Shown piece after piece: positions 21,829-34,075 of a stretch of DNA of 64,000 nucleotides (its first letter is position 1; each line of letters starts with the position of its first letter). Location: assembly GCA_027625915.1 (NCBI GenBank), contig JANTQA010000076.1, positions 1,612,001 through 1,676,000 of the forward strand, read 5' to 3'. This DNA comes from Anaeramoeba flamelloides (Eukaryota > Metamonada > Anaeramoebidae). Below the pieces are notes generated by a model. The model saw nothing but the letters and a program-made list of their open reading frames with translations. It searched no databases and was not told the origin of the DNA. The translations under genes were made by a program, and so were the position numbers.

Positions 21829-22568
21829 TATGTAAATTTAGAACTCAAAATAATACTGAGTCTGATTGAATTTTTTTCTAATGTTTCTTTTATTTTAGAT
21901 TGAATCTTTTGTAACTGTTTTTTGATTCCGAGAAATTCAATCCCTTTATTTTAATTTTTGAAATGGTATCCTTTATTTTGGTTTTGTTTGATAAAAATAT
22001 CTGAAAAAAGAATTTTGAAAGCAAATTTGTAAAAAAATGTTCTGTAAAATAATAATAGATATGTAATGGGGCGGGAAATTCAAGGAAAAAATAGTTTGTA
22101 TTCATACAAATTAAGAAGATAATGGGAACCAATCTTCGAAAATAGGCTTTGATCGATTTTTTTTTTTTCCTTTGTTGATTTCAACAAATTTATTTGGAAA
22201 GTTGATCTTTTGTGTTTGGTCTTCTAAAAGAAAAGGTTTATTTAAAAGACACACCTTTTCGTGTCTATTTTTTTGGTTTACTCTTTGACTAATTTCATTC
22301 GTTCATATAAACAAATTTCTAGATCCAAAACCAAATTTAATAAAACTAATTATTTAATCAAAAAAAATGTTCAAAAAATCGAAAAATGAAAGATTCAACT
22401 CTGAATTACTTTGTTTTCTTTTCACTAATATACTAGCGAATGGCGTTTTGGTTTCAAAATTTCAATATCTGGTGGAACTCATAAAATATTTTTCTGTAAG
22501 TTTGACCCAATTAAAATTTTTCAAAATGGTAAAATGTACTTACTTCCTTAAAAGACTTTTGACAAAAA

Positions 22569-23397
22569 TTATGTGTTAGTAACATCGTTTTTGTTGATGT
22601 AATATATACCGCTCAATGATTTGGTAACAGATATGTTGGGTACCCAACAAATATTTGATTGAATGCAAACAACAGTGATTCTCTGTTTTCGTACATTTAT
22701 TTCTTGTACGGATTTCTGTTGAGTGTCAATTTTGGTTGCACTTTGAATGTCTTCAGCAAACAAAAAAAAAAAACAAATCTACACCTTGAGTAGGTACTTT
22801 AGTTAAACTCCACCACAAACGATTTAATAACCATTAAGAAGAAAAAATAAAAAAAAATATTTTGGAAGAGAAAAATTTTTTTTGGTTCGTAACTTCGAGC
22901 ATTTCTTAATTCTTTGAAAATGTGATTTATCGCCGTTTCCAAAACAAAAAAAGTTGCACTTTCAATCACTTACACCTTTTCTTGTAATTAGCCACTTGGA
23001 ATTTAATCTGGTTTATTACCGAACAAAAATTACTTGATTAGAAAAAAAAAAAAAAAAATCACTTACAACAATATTTTTTTTTCAACAAGGAATCAGAAAC
23101 ACTATTTTGGGTTACAAATTTTTGTTGTTTGTTAGTTTTGGTTTTGGAGATCAATAGGGATTGTAAACAGGTTGGTTTCTTTGATCTTTTATTAAAAGAC
23201 CTGCTCTTTGTTGCTACTAGATCATTCATTTTCAAATCCTCGATTAGTTCATGTCGAAATGCTGGTGTTGGGTTGTCTGGGTGCAGTTGCTTGTGGTTCT
23301 TGTTTTCTTTCACTTTCTCTTTCTCTTTTCTGGAGTTAGTTATTTGTTCATGGTCCAATTCAGGATCACTTTTAGAACTTTTGTTTGAAAAAAGCAT
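22569..23397 (-). CDS. Small basic hypothetical protein, two exons
   Basis: Proposed exons: 23397-23067 (ATG at 23395-23397) and 22750-22569, about 170 residues. The donor is GTAAGT at 23066; the acceptor follows a T-rich run and ends in GAAG at 22751. The phases agree (one base before, two after the 316-base intron). The first exon is hydrophilic and basic (K/N/S-rich, with N-P-T-P-A-F-R-H and R-S-F-N-K-R-S-K-K-P); the second has a less AT-biased composition than the intergenic DNA. No domain was recognised; a nuclear or nucleic-acid-binding role would be a guess. Without splicing, exon 1 would end at a stop at 23059. It is hemmed in by family B transposon copies on both sides. Confidence 0.45.
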
Positions 23398-23465
23398 AAA
23401 TAAAATTTTGTGAAAATTTGAAAAAATAAAGATAAAAAAAAAAAATAAAAATGTAAACTATTTAA

Positions 23466-24230
23466 GGGAATAAGTACATTTTACAAATTTTGAGTGTCAC
23501 CGGATTCTATGAAACTGAACGATTAAAATCATTTCTATAGCCAAATAGATGAATATTTTCATACATTTGGGAGTCGAATATATCCTAGAATAATATATTT
23601 TATCATTCCAAATCAAAAATGGAAATCAAAAAATAAATAAATTGATGAAGAAATAACAAAAAACCATTGATTTATTGATCTTATCTGGAAAATTTGGTAT
23701 AATTACTTCTTCTAAACTTGACTGTATTTTTAATTCTTTTTTGTAAAAAAAAACTTTTAATGGAAAAAATTAGATAAACAAATTACTTCTTATTTCTTAA
23801 GAAATTCCCAAAATGAATTAAAATTTCCTTTTGTCGTTTAATTGATCTAATTCTAGTTTTTTTTCCGAAAATCGAATAATTTTTTGAATTCTTCTTGAGA
23901 AATAAAGATTTATTAGATTTATTTGTTTGACGATAATAGTTATGTATTTTCCATAAATTGAGAACTCAAATAAATTCAGAATCCTTGGTTGAAATTTGTT
24001 ATCATTTATTCTGATTCTTTGGTTTGAATCTTTTTTAACTTTTTTTTGATTTCAAGAATATAATTCCTTTATCTTTAATATTTGAAATGGTATCTTTCAT
24101 TTCGGCTGGGTTTGAAAAAAATATTTGAAAAAAATATTTGAAAAAAATATTTTGATAGCAAATTTGAAAAAAAATGTCTATTAGATATTAATAAATAATA
24201 ATTATTCTAGAAATTCAAGGTAATAAATTA
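23466..24230. mobile_element. TTAA-type DNA transposon, family B copy 3 (truncated)
   Basis: TTAA at 23462-23465, then GGGAATAAGTACATTTT. It follows copy 1 for about 765 bp, with more differences than copy 2, and loses similarity near 24230, so the right third is missing. Confidence 0.65.
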
Positions 24231-25354
24231 TTTAAAAGTGTAATCTTGGATTATAAACAAAAACTAATCTAAATTTGACATATTATATTAAAAAAATAAA
24301 TAAATTGAAAATAATGAAGATCTGTATAATATTTTCTATGGAATCACACAGAAGATGAAAATCCTTATAAAATCTGTGTATCTTAGCAAATATAATATTA
24401 ATAACTTACCTACTATATTGAATATTATTGATAATAGTAATAATAATATGAAAAGATCCTTTAGGTTAAATATCACAAGTGTATAAAGATTTTATTATTG
24501 AAATCTTGATAAAATCATAAATTTTTATTTGTAAATTTGGGAAGTGTGCCTAAGTTCTTAGAGTAAATTGGAGTACATATTTGTTTTTTTTTTTATTCTA
24601 AAAATTAAAACAAAATTTAAAAAAAAATTCTTTGTATTTCTGGAATCAAACAAAAATATAAACCCCCAGTTTTCTTTTGGTATCTTTTTTATTATTAGAA
24701 TCTATTTTAATATTGAATAAACAGAAAATTTAAGAAAAAATAACAATGTGTTTTTTATTTTAAGATTTACAAAGAAAATTTCTTGATATTTCTTTTAATT
24801 TCTTCAATAAAAAAAATGGCTAACAAGATTTGTTTATCAACCTCCATTTAATAACGATAATAATAATTAGTTTATTTTTTTATCAACACCTTTTCAAACT
24901 GTTGCAAAGTGGTTATGTTGAAATTTCTCAAAAAAATGATGTATCATTGTGTTTTAAATAGTTTACTATATGTTATATATTTTTTTTGAATAATTATAAT
25001 TTGGTTAAATATCTATTCTTTTAAATAGACAAAATTTAAATAAAATTAATTTTTGGTATCTAATCCTCTTATTAATCAATTAGTTATAAGTGAAATTTAA
25101 AAGAAATTTTAGTAATATTTTTTTTTTTCTACTTTGATCTCTCCAAATTTTTAAAACTTGGAATTTTTTTCTTTTGATTTAGAATTATTTATTTTTTTTG
25201 GTGGGTACTATAAATTCTAAATAATTGTCAACGCATCAATTAATTAATTTTTCCGATTTCGAATTTCATAAAGAATTTATTTTTATCTGATTTTTTATAA
25301 AATAAAATATTTTCTGGTATGGAAAAAATTTGTAATTGTGGTTTATTTGGAAAA
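24231..25354. other. Gene-free AT-rich stretch
   Basis: A short piece of repeat F (GTGCCTAAGTTCTTAGAG) lies at about 24545-24600. Otherwise no structure was found. Confidence 0.5.
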
Positions 25355-26285
25355 GGGGCTAGTATCTATTAAATTTTTTTAAGGTAAATTTAATAGAGAT
25401 TTAGAATTTTTTTTTTCCAATTACTTAGATTTAAAATCAAAGTGAAAAACTTCTAGTTATATTAATGAAATCTCGATAAATGACATTCATTAAATTTATT
25501 TATTGTTTTTATAGAAATAAAAAATTTTTCTATTTTTTCACTTTTTTGAAAGTTGCTTTTTTTCAACTTTTGGCAAAAATACAAAAAATAAAAAAAAAAA
25601 TATGAGCCAGAAAGCAAAATCATGTTGTTTTTTTGGTAGAAAGGCAAAAAATAATTTGAAAAATAGACCTGAAAAGTTATTTTGGATTTGCATGAAAAAT
25701 AGTTTGATTCGAAAAAAATATACAATATATGCTTTACTCAAAATAAAAAAATTTCTTTCTTTTCCTTGTGCCATTCTTTTTTTCTTGTTTCTACTTTTTG
25801 AGTTTACATTCTTTTGTTTTTGTTGAATTTGAAGTTTTTTTAAGTATTCTCAAATTACCATTCCAAAAATTTTTGCCAAGGCCAAAAAAAAATAAAAGAA
25901 AAGAATAAGAACTATTTTTTAAAAAAGTAATTATTGACAAAACAAATTGAGTTCTTTATAGTGTCAAGTTGGATGAACAGAAGTGAATAAGAAAATATTC
26001 ACCAGTTTTAAATTATTTTTTCGTATTTTCAAACGAGAATAAATATTAATTTCGAGAAAATAATTAAATCCAAAATTTCTCATCCATTTAAAGATATTTT
26101 TTTTAAAAAAAAATTTTTAAAAGTCACTTTTTTTGACTAGAATTGTAAACTTTTTAAAAAAACAAGAACTAAAAGTTCAAACATTGAAAAAAACTGTCTA
26201 TTTTCAATTTTAAACATATTTCAAGATAAGGATTCCTTATTTAGTTATTGGTCAAAAAAAAAAAAAATTAATAGAGACTAGTCCC
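25355..26285. mobile_element. TTAA-type DNA transposon, family E copy 1 (931 bp)
   Basis: Reverse complement of the element at 58683-59613, with the same length of 931 bp. Ends: GGGGCTAGTATCTATTAAA on the left and, inverted, GGGACTAGTCTCTATTAAT on the right. TTAA follows the right end (26286-26289); the left flank is AAAA instead of TTAA. The reading frames inside (25462-25725, 25538-25774, 25602-25826) recur in the other copy but look like repeat sequence, not genes. Confidence 0.75.
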
Positions 26286-26289
26286 TTAA

Positions 26290-27385
26290 GTGTTGAGTAA
26301 TTGTGGTTAAAAATGATTTTTTGAAATGGTGTAGAAAATTTTTTTTTGTAAAAATTATGTAGGTCCAATACCTAAACAACAACATAAAGAGCGATTGATC
26401 TCCAAAAATCAACACTCAAAAAGTGTACATTTTTTAAAAAAAAGCTTCACAGAGATTAATACTCAATTTCCAATTATAAAGGTTATGATATTATAATTTT
26501 GAAAACACCTATGTTAATTTCGAGGTGTTACTCCTTGGTACTTTTTTCGATCTCCAAGATTTTTTTTTTCGTTTTTATATATTCTCAAATGACTTATCTT
26601 TTTCTCAAGAATGTTATAAAATCCTTACTTTGTCAAATATCGGGAGTTACAATATAACCACAAATTATATTAATGTGAATTAAATTGATTGGGTTCTTAT
26701 AGAAAACAATTTGTTTTAAATTGAATAAATTTAACCCTTTGGGAATTTTAAAAAAAGAAACAAATAATTTTTATTTTTAAAATTTGATTTTTTTTTGAAT
26801 TGAAAATTCTATTAATTTTTTTTAAATTGAATTTTTTTGACATTGCGAACACTTTTAAACTTTTTTTTTGAATTGAATGAATTTTTTGCCAAATGAGATC
26901 CACTCAAAATTTTTTTATTGTTATTTGAATGTTGTCAATCAAAAGAGGTTTAATTCCACAATATCCTTTTTAGATTTCAAGTCGCTCCTTGAGTATGTAT
27001 AAAATTCACGATAAATGGCTAGACCCTTAATTGTTTCTTTTTTCATACAAAAAGCAATGAAAAAAAAAAAATGAAAATTTTGTTTTGAAAACTCTGTATT
27101 TAATTTAATAAGAAAAAAAATTAACTGGGAACTGGGTCCTTAAATTAGAAGAAATTGCCATTAAAAAAATTTTAAGATTGAAAAAATAAACTAATTGGAA
27201 AAAATCCGAATTAAAGTAAATATAAAGTTAAAATAAATTTATTATTATTTCTACTAGTTTTAATATGATTTAACTTTTTTTTTCTCTTCACAGATAAATT
27301 TTCTTCGCATCTTTTTTAAAATTAGAGAAAATACTATCCGAGCATCGATTTACAACAAATCCATGTAGATGTGTGTAATGAAATT
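26290..27385. other. Gene-free stretch with one solitary transposon-like end
   Basis: At 27015-27030 there is GGCTAGACCC followed by TTAA, the inverted form of the family D/E end. No partner end was found. The rest is AT-rich and featureless. Confidence 0.4.
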
Positions 27386-28847
27386 TTAATTGATTTGTTT
27401 CTGTAACTGGTGCCATAATAAATTGGATTCATCGTTTAATTGGAAATAATCTGAGGCTTCTTTGAATTCATTAATAACCTTTTCATCTAATTTGTCTTCG
27501 AGTTCGATATTTGATGTGTAAAGATATTTAATAAATATTTTCCAAAACGATAAAGATCTTTTTGAATAATCTGTAACTTGATTTGTTGTGTTGTGTTCTA
27601 TTGATTGAAAGAAGTTTCGAAACATTCCGCTTCTGGATACTAAAACCCATTTATGGACTTTAATTGTTGTGGGGTTATTTTCATTTGACTTTTCATCTGT
27701 GATTATGATTTCAAAGTCTTTTGATTCTTCATCAAAATACAATTGGGTCAAGCAATGGTGCCAATCAATGATTGTTGTTTTGGGATCAATTGTTTTGATT
27801 ATTTTTTTATATTCTTGTATTTCTTCCTTTCCTTTGTCCATTTCCTTGAAAAAACTCTTAACAAATAAATTTTTGATTAATTCATCTTTTCCTGAATAAG
27901 CCCAAATCAAAAATGATTTTATATATTCGTCTTCATCTTCCTTTTCCTTTCCGATTTCCTTTAATTTGTCAACGATTGTTTCAAATTCCAAGATTTGTGA
28001 TTGGAATCTTGATTTGATCAGACTTGGTTCATATTTGATTTTCCCATTTTCCTTTGTGCCAAATTCTTGTCTTTTAACGTATTGGATCAAATCCTTTTGG
28101 AGTTGTCTTTTGGGTAACAATTCTTGATATTTCTTCTCAACAAGATCATGAACATCACAACCATAAAGATAATCGTCTTCCCCACAAAAATAGTTAATGC
28201 CAACACCATCGCTATACCCCATAATAATTACAAAGGGGATATTAAACTTTTTGCCTTCCTTTGTTGTGAGATTTTTGTTTTGTTCTTCAAGCCAATTTTC
28301 ATAAATGGGCAACAGTAATTCACCAACGATGTCTTGGTATTTAAATAAGTTTGGGATATAAATAGGTTTTGTCATAAAATCATAAAATTTATCTTTATTC
28401 ACCACATCTGTATAAAGTTTTAACTTTTTTTCTGCTTTTTCAGGATTAAGGTAGTCCTGTAGAAATTCCTTGTATTCATAAAATTCGAGATATAACATAT
28501 ACTGATCGATCTCGTTGTCAAATCCCTTTTATTTTTTTTTTTTTGTTTTTTTTTTTTGTAAAAGGGGAAAAAGGTTGGTTTTTTATTGAATTATTCATTC
28601 TTCATTTTAAGAAAATAATAAAGAGAACCAAAAAAAATTTTTTGAGAGAAATTAATACTTTGGGTGATTCCTTGTTACAAGAGTTCGTCCACTTAAAAAA
28701 TGGTTTTATGTTTTTGTTAATTTTTTGGGCTTGTTTTTGTAACATATTATTTTTTTCTTTTTCGAATAATAGTTGTTGTTTCAATTTCTTGATTGTTTCT
28801 CCATCAGTGTTGTTTGTATTGTTATTGTTTATTGTTTCTTCAGTCAT
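27386..28847 (-). CDS. BTB/POZ-domain protein, minus-strand member of a head-to-head pair
   Basis: Two exons: 28847-28659 (63 codons, start M-T-E-E-T-I) and 28501-27386; the 157-base intron begins GTATTA and ends ATCAG, phase 0. The product has 434 residues. Exon 1 is Asn-rich followed by a short coiled-coil-like segment (K-K-L-K-Q-Q-L-L-F-E-K-E-K). Exon 2 has a first, degenerate BTB-like half (ending F-L-I-W-A-Y-S-G-K) and a canonical second BTB: D-F-E-I-I-I, V-H-K-W-V-L-V-S-R-S-G-M-F-R, V-T-D-Y-S, I-K-Y-L-Y-T-S. BTB domains dimerise and often recruit CUL3 ligases; the partner here is unknown. No RCC1 repeats are present. The plus-strand twin begins at 30333. Confidence 0.8.
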
Positions 28848-29106
28848 TTTACTCAAAAAAAAAAAAAAACAAAAGGATTAAAAAAGGAAATATGAAAAAA
28901 AAAAAGTTTAAAAAAATAAAATAAAAAACAAGTAAAACATTGAAAGATTAAAGTTAAAAAGAGATTTGGGTTTATTTTGATTTGGAGAAAGGAAGAAATG
29001 ATTGACAGATCTTAATAGAGTTTTGTAATCCAGGTTTTTTCTGCTGAAAACTGGTTGTTGATCCACAAACAAAAATATTTTGGGTTTTTAGTTAAATTAA
29101 CGGATA

Positions 29107-30075
29107 TGTTAAATATAAAAGAAAAAGATCAAAGTATTCGTTTTACTGTATCCAAAAAAATTTAGGAAGAATTCGAACCAAAAAAAGAAATAGAGACATT
29201 TCCCGATTCATAATTTTTAGTTTTTTCTTCTTTCAGAATTTAAAATTTGAAAATTATACTGATTCAGAAAATCTTTTCTTGGAAAGTTGATTGAATATTT
29301 TGTTCCTTTTATTTTCAGAAGGTACACCTTTAGTATCTTCTCTTGGTTACAAAATAAAAGGATCAAAATTTTTATTCAACTTTCTAAGAAAAGATTTTCG
29401 AAATTTTTTTAACCGAATTGAGAACAAAAGTGAACCGAATTGGACTTTCCGTACAATCCGTCGATTCGTTTCTTGGACTAGGTTTTTTCTGTCGAGTCAG
29501 GTATCTTGTAATGGGGTTTTGCGAAAACAAGATTTGAGAAACTTGCAAAAAAAAAAAAAAAAAAGCAACTGAAATTTTCAAAAACAAATTCTTATTCTTA
29601 AAAAACCTCTGCACTTTATAAATGTACTCTATCTATAAAGTTCGAATTAGAAACTTCATAAAGTAACCTATTTTAATTGATCTATAGTTGTTTAAATATT
29701 TAAAACTCTTTATTAAAACAAACGATGAGGCGATCCAAAAAAATCGACATCAAAGGAATCAACCACCAACCCATTCAACACTTGGGAAACAAAAAAAACT
29801 TTTCGATGAAGTTTTTTCTTTTTTTCTTATTTTTTTACTCTCTTCCATTTCTTGCTTTTCTTTCTCTTTTTCTTGTTCATGTTTAAAAATAATTTATTCT
29901 TTTCATTTTTTAAGAGAAAAGTTATCCTCTGAACTGTAATCCTGCCTACACCACAGTTCGGATAAAAAACACTAAATACAATTTTAGAGTTTCTGGAAGT
30001 GCCTTAGTTTTTTTTAATTTGAGAAATAAACCGAAAATTAAATAAATTTTCGTTTTTTTTTTACAAATTAACAGT
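29107..30075. other. Spacer between the divergent BTB genes
   Basis: No gene. It holds a 50-bp-arm hairpin (29266-29400) and, at about 29985-30060, a fragment of repeat F (AAGTGCCTTAG). Both BTB genes would be transcribed away from it, so it, or the duplicated arms next to it, may hold their promoters. Confidence 0.5.
29266..29400. repeat. Imperfect hairpin, 50-bp arms, 35-bp loop
   Basis: Arm 29266-29315 pairs with arm 29351-29400 at about 44 of 50 positions. Shared core: GAAAATCTTTTCTT at the outer end and TCCTTTTATTTT at the inner end. It could be a small MITE, a cruciform or a transcribed stem. Confidence 0.8.
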
Positions 30076-30332
30076 AGCCGTTAATTTAAATAAAAACCCA
30101 AAATATTTTTATTTGTGAATCAACAACCAGTTTTCAGCAGAAAAAACCTGGATTAAAAAACTCTATTAAGATCTGTCAATCATTTCTTCCTTTCTCCAAA
30201 TCAAAATAAACCCAAATCTCTTTTTAACTTTAATCTTTCAATGTTTTACTTGTTTTTTATTTTTTTTTTTAAACTTTTTTTTTTCATATTTCCTTTTTTA
30301 ATCCTTTTGTTTTTTTTTTTTTTTTGAGTAAA

Positions 30333-31793
30333 ATGACTGAAGAAACAATAAACAATAACAATACAAACAACACTGGTGGAGAAACAATCAAGAAATTGAA
30401 ACAACAACTATTATTCGAAAAAGAAAAAAATAATATTTTAGGTAAAATTGTTAAAGAAAAAAAATTAATGGAGAAAAACTATTACAATTTATTCAAAAAG
30501 ATCCACAACGATGTCACCGAAGTAATATTTTTGATTTTGATTCTTTCCTTTTTTCTTTATTTTACTCTAATAAAGGCTTTAGTTAAAAAAAAAAAAAACC
30601 AAATCAACCTTTTTTGCATTCACAAATAAAAAACAAAAAAAATAATAAACACAATTAAAAAGGAAACTGATACTGACTGCCATGCCCAGATGGTCTTTAA
30701 AAGTTTTAAATTTCTCCAATTTCAAGAAATTAATTTAGAGGATCAAAATAATAGGGAACTCTATCAAAATTCAATTGGCAAAGAGAAATGTTTGGAAATA
30801 ACAAACGATAATGACAATACCTTTTTTCATCCCGTACTTTTTAGCACAGAGGATGTGATCACTGATCTATTGTTGCCCCTTTATGAAAATTGGCTTGAAG
30901 AACAAAATAAAAATCTCACAACAAAGGAAGGCAAAAAGTTTGTTGTCCCATTTGAAATTCAAGCAGGTTACCCGAACGAAGTGGATGAAGAGAGCAAGAA
31001 AACGTTTTATGGTTATAACATTCACGATCTTGTTGAGAAGAAATATCAAGAATTGTTACCCAAAAGACAACTCCAAAAGGATTTGATCCAATACGTTAAA
31101 AGACAAGAATTTGGCACAAAGGAAAATGGGAAAATCAAATATGAACCAAGTCTGATCAAATCAAGATTCCAATCACAAATCTTGGAATTTGAAACAATCG
31201 TTGACAAATTAAAGGAAATCGGAAAGGAAAAGGAAGACGAAGACGAATATATAAAATCATTTTTGATTTGGGCTTATTCAGGAAAAGATCACATAGCCGA
31301 CAACAAACCTCTTAAAAAATATCTTAAAGACCAACAAAAGGAACAAGGAAAGGAAGAAATTAAAGAATTTCAAAAAATAATCAAAACAATTGATCCCAAA
31401 ACAACAATCATTGATTGGCACCATTGCTTGACCCAATTGTATTTTGATGAAGAATCAAAAGACTTTGAAATCATAATCGCAGATGAAAAGTCAAATGAAA
31501 ATAACCCCACAACAATTAAAGTCCATAAATGGGTTTTAGTATCCAGAAGTGGAATGTTTCGAAACTTCTTTCAATCCACAGAAAATAAAACAACAAATCA
31601 AGTTACAGATTATTCAAAAAGATCTTTATCGTTTTGGAAAATATTTATCAAATATCTTTACACATCAAATATCGAACTCGAAGACAAATTAGATGAAAAG
31701 GTTATTAATGAATTCAAAGAAGCCTCAGATTATTTCCAATTAAACGATGAATCCAATTTATTATGGCGCTTATTACAAAATAAAATCAATTAA
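30333..31793 (+). CDS. BTB/POZ-domain protein, plus-strand member of the pair
   Basis: Two exons: 30333-30521 (63 codons) and 30690-31793; the 168-base intron runs from GTAATA to CCCAG, phase 0. The product has 430 residues. The frame opens with TTG at 30324, but the first ATG is 30333, after a T-rich tract. Layout is the same as in the minus-strand twin: Asn-rich start, short coiled coil, degenerate first BTB half ending I-W-A-Y-S-G-K-D, canonical second BTB with V-H-K-W-V-L-V-S-R-S-G-M-F-R and Q-V-T-D-Y-S. The second half of exon 1, the start of exon 2 and the segments around P-F-E-I-Q-A-G-Y-P and H-I-A-D-N-K-P differ strongly from the twin, while blocks between them are almost identical. 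Likely an adaptor protein; partner unknown. Confidence 0.8.
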
Positions 31794-33552
31794 TTGGCTT
31801 TATTTTTATTAATTTTTTTAAATTTTTTTTATGTTTTTTCTACTTAAACACCTCCACATCAAAAATTGTGAGAAATTACAATATAAATGTTATCTTTGAC
31901 CTTTCTTTTTTGAAAAGTTTCAATTCTTTTTCCTGCCTTTAATGTTGTTTTTGAAAGTATTGCTTGTTTGAAAAAGAAATAATAATATTTTTTTTTAGTT
32001 ATTTTTGAAAAAGTGTAAATTACACTTTAAATGTCCTTTTACTTAAATCCCCTCAAAGACAATTTAGGGATAAAATCAGAGATTTCACAATTGTTCAAGG
32101 GGAACAAATACCAGGATTTTTTTTTAGGTTTAAAAAGCTATAAACCAAAAAATTGAAAAAAGAATAAATAATTTAAAAAGAACTTATAAGAAGAGTTTTT
32201 TCTAAGTGATTGATAATAAATTAAAAAAAAAAAAACCAATGTTGTCTTTGATTAAGAACACCCAAACTCACAGCCATGTCATATTTGGTTAATTTAATTT
32301 AATTTTGGAATTGGTCAATGAAATTTCATTTTAGGGGTTGTTGTTTAATTGGTGTAATTTCTTTTTTCTTTTTGATTTGGTTTGCTTTAAAACTTTGGCA
32401 TTTTTTGCCTTTAAATTTTGAGTTTTTTATTTTCAAGTTACTCATTCGTTTGAGTTTCAGTATTACAGCATTACCAAGTAAAAACTTGATCTTTTTTATT
32501 ATTTGTAACCCATCTTCCTAATATAAAGAAGATGAGCCTGGGGAAAAATGGAAAAAAAATAAAATAATAATTTTATTTATTTAAAAGAGAAAGGGAGAAA
32601 AAGCTCGAAATAATATGTCAACGAAGAATAAAGTTACAAATGTATCCAATATTTCCTAAAAATAATGGCAAATTTCTTTTAAAATTTCTTATGTATTAAA
32701 ATTCGTCCTAATAAAACTAGCGAAATAGACAAAATCATTAACAACCATTTATCGATTCTCGATAATGAAATAATTTGTTTGTTAGTATAGACTGGAGATA
32801 AATAAATTACATGAAAAATCTTACATCTCGATTTTATATGATACCCATTAGGGATTGTCAAAATTATAAATAATTCTTAAATTTTTGATCAAAAAAAAAA
32901 ATGTTTTCTGAAGATGTTTAATCCCAAAAAAATACTCAATTGAAAGTTAAAATTCATACCCATATTTTATTGTTGATAAAATTGTGTGTTTACTTATCAG
33001 ATTGTATGTTTTTTATTGAAATTACTGTCCATGTTTTTTTTGAAAAAAAAAATTTTTTTTTCATTTTTTGGAAATCTTTTAATGAATCTATTTTGAAAAA
33101 AATTCTTTAGGTTCTGGTTTAACAAGCATCAATGTTTCACCAAATTTATAATTTTCAAATTTTCAAAGAAAATCACCAACCAATAGAACTTTTTGTAAAT
33201 TAAAAAAAAAAAAAAATAATCATTTTTTTTTGTTCACGAAAGTTTTTATTTTGAGTATTTTTGGTTTGATAAATTACGTATTTTCTAATATAATTAAGTA
33301 CAATGAAAAATATAAAAAAATTAATTTGCCTTACTTCAATGAAACATTTTTTATAGAAAAAAATTACTAATTTCCATATGGAAATGAGAAAAATATTATT
33401 TAGATCAAAAAAAAAAAAAAAATAGAAAAATTATAGTTATATAATTCTTCAATTTAAAATTCTATTATCGATTTGAAATATTTTTTTTTTTAAAAAGTTT
33501 TTTATTCTTTATTTTTTTTTACAATTATAAGAGATTTAGGATATATATATAT
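31794..33552. other. Gene-free stretch with two repeat fragments
   Basis: About 31985-32100 (minus) matches the 3' end of the LINE family (GTAAATTACACT segment). About 32330-32575 (minus) is a truncated copy 4 of the SINE-like family I, best matched by 9285-9450. The frames at 32318-32521 and 32679-32861 lie in or near these repeats and are not called. Confidence 0.5.
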
Positions 33553-34075
33553 AAACTAGATTCCAAAAATTTGGACACAGTTTATACAGTTGAAAGAACA
33601 TCATTACTATACTTTAAATTCAAATTGGAAAGAATTTTGATTTTACAAACAATTTCATTTTTTGTCTTTTTTGTTTTGTTTTCATTTCCTTTTTTGCAGT
33701 TATGTAATCTGTTTGGTTAGATCTCGAAATTTTTTTCAATGGTTGATAGAAGGTTAGTGTTGAGTTTGTTAAATTGGAAAATCAAATACAATTGGTAGAT
33801 GGTATCTTATCATTTGATCGATCAACAATGGTTGGTGAAATTTCAACATATTTACCAATACATTTTTTGTTCCGCTCGTTTCATTATTTTGGACACACTG
33901 GTTTTTATTTTTGAGTTTTAAATTTTTTTCTTTTATTTGGATGAAAATGATTACTTATAAAAAACATTAATACCTTGTAACTTAAATGTAGTTTTATATT
34001 AGGTTTGGGAAAATACAATAAATTGGGTTTTTTTTTGCCTATTTTTGATTTTGGGTGTGTCCAAATTTTTGGAAC

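Larger units (their letters stand above)
20659..22547. mobile_element. TTAA-flanked DNA transposon, family B copy 2, with two nested MITEs
   Basis: TTAA flanks at 20655-20658 and 22548-22551; ends match family B copy 1 (GATAAGTACATTTT on the left, AAAATGTACTTACTTCC on the right). The total is 1889 bp. Taking out the MITEs at 20785-21269 and 21633-21828 with their TA duplications leaves about 1204 bp, close to the 1213 bp of the uninterrupted copy. Confidence 0.75.
28600..31793. repeat. Inverted duplication joining the two BTB genes
   Basis: The minus-strand arm (27386 to about 29106) and the plus-strand arm (about 30076 to 31793) are reverse complements over the shared 5' flank, exon 1 start and large parts of exon 2. 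The spacer is about 970 bp. Similarity stops at both stop codons. This entry starts at exon 1 of the left copy; the left arm itself extends to 27386. Confidence 0.8.

Noticed and set aside
25462-25826. Overlapping frames on both strands, recurring at 59196-59508
   Set aside because: Both sets lie within the two copies of family E; they recur because the transposon recurs, and no domain or codon signal was seen.
28543-28881. Plus-strand frame opposite exon 1 of the left BTB gene
   Set aside because: It is the antisense of an exon that is conserved in the twin gene.
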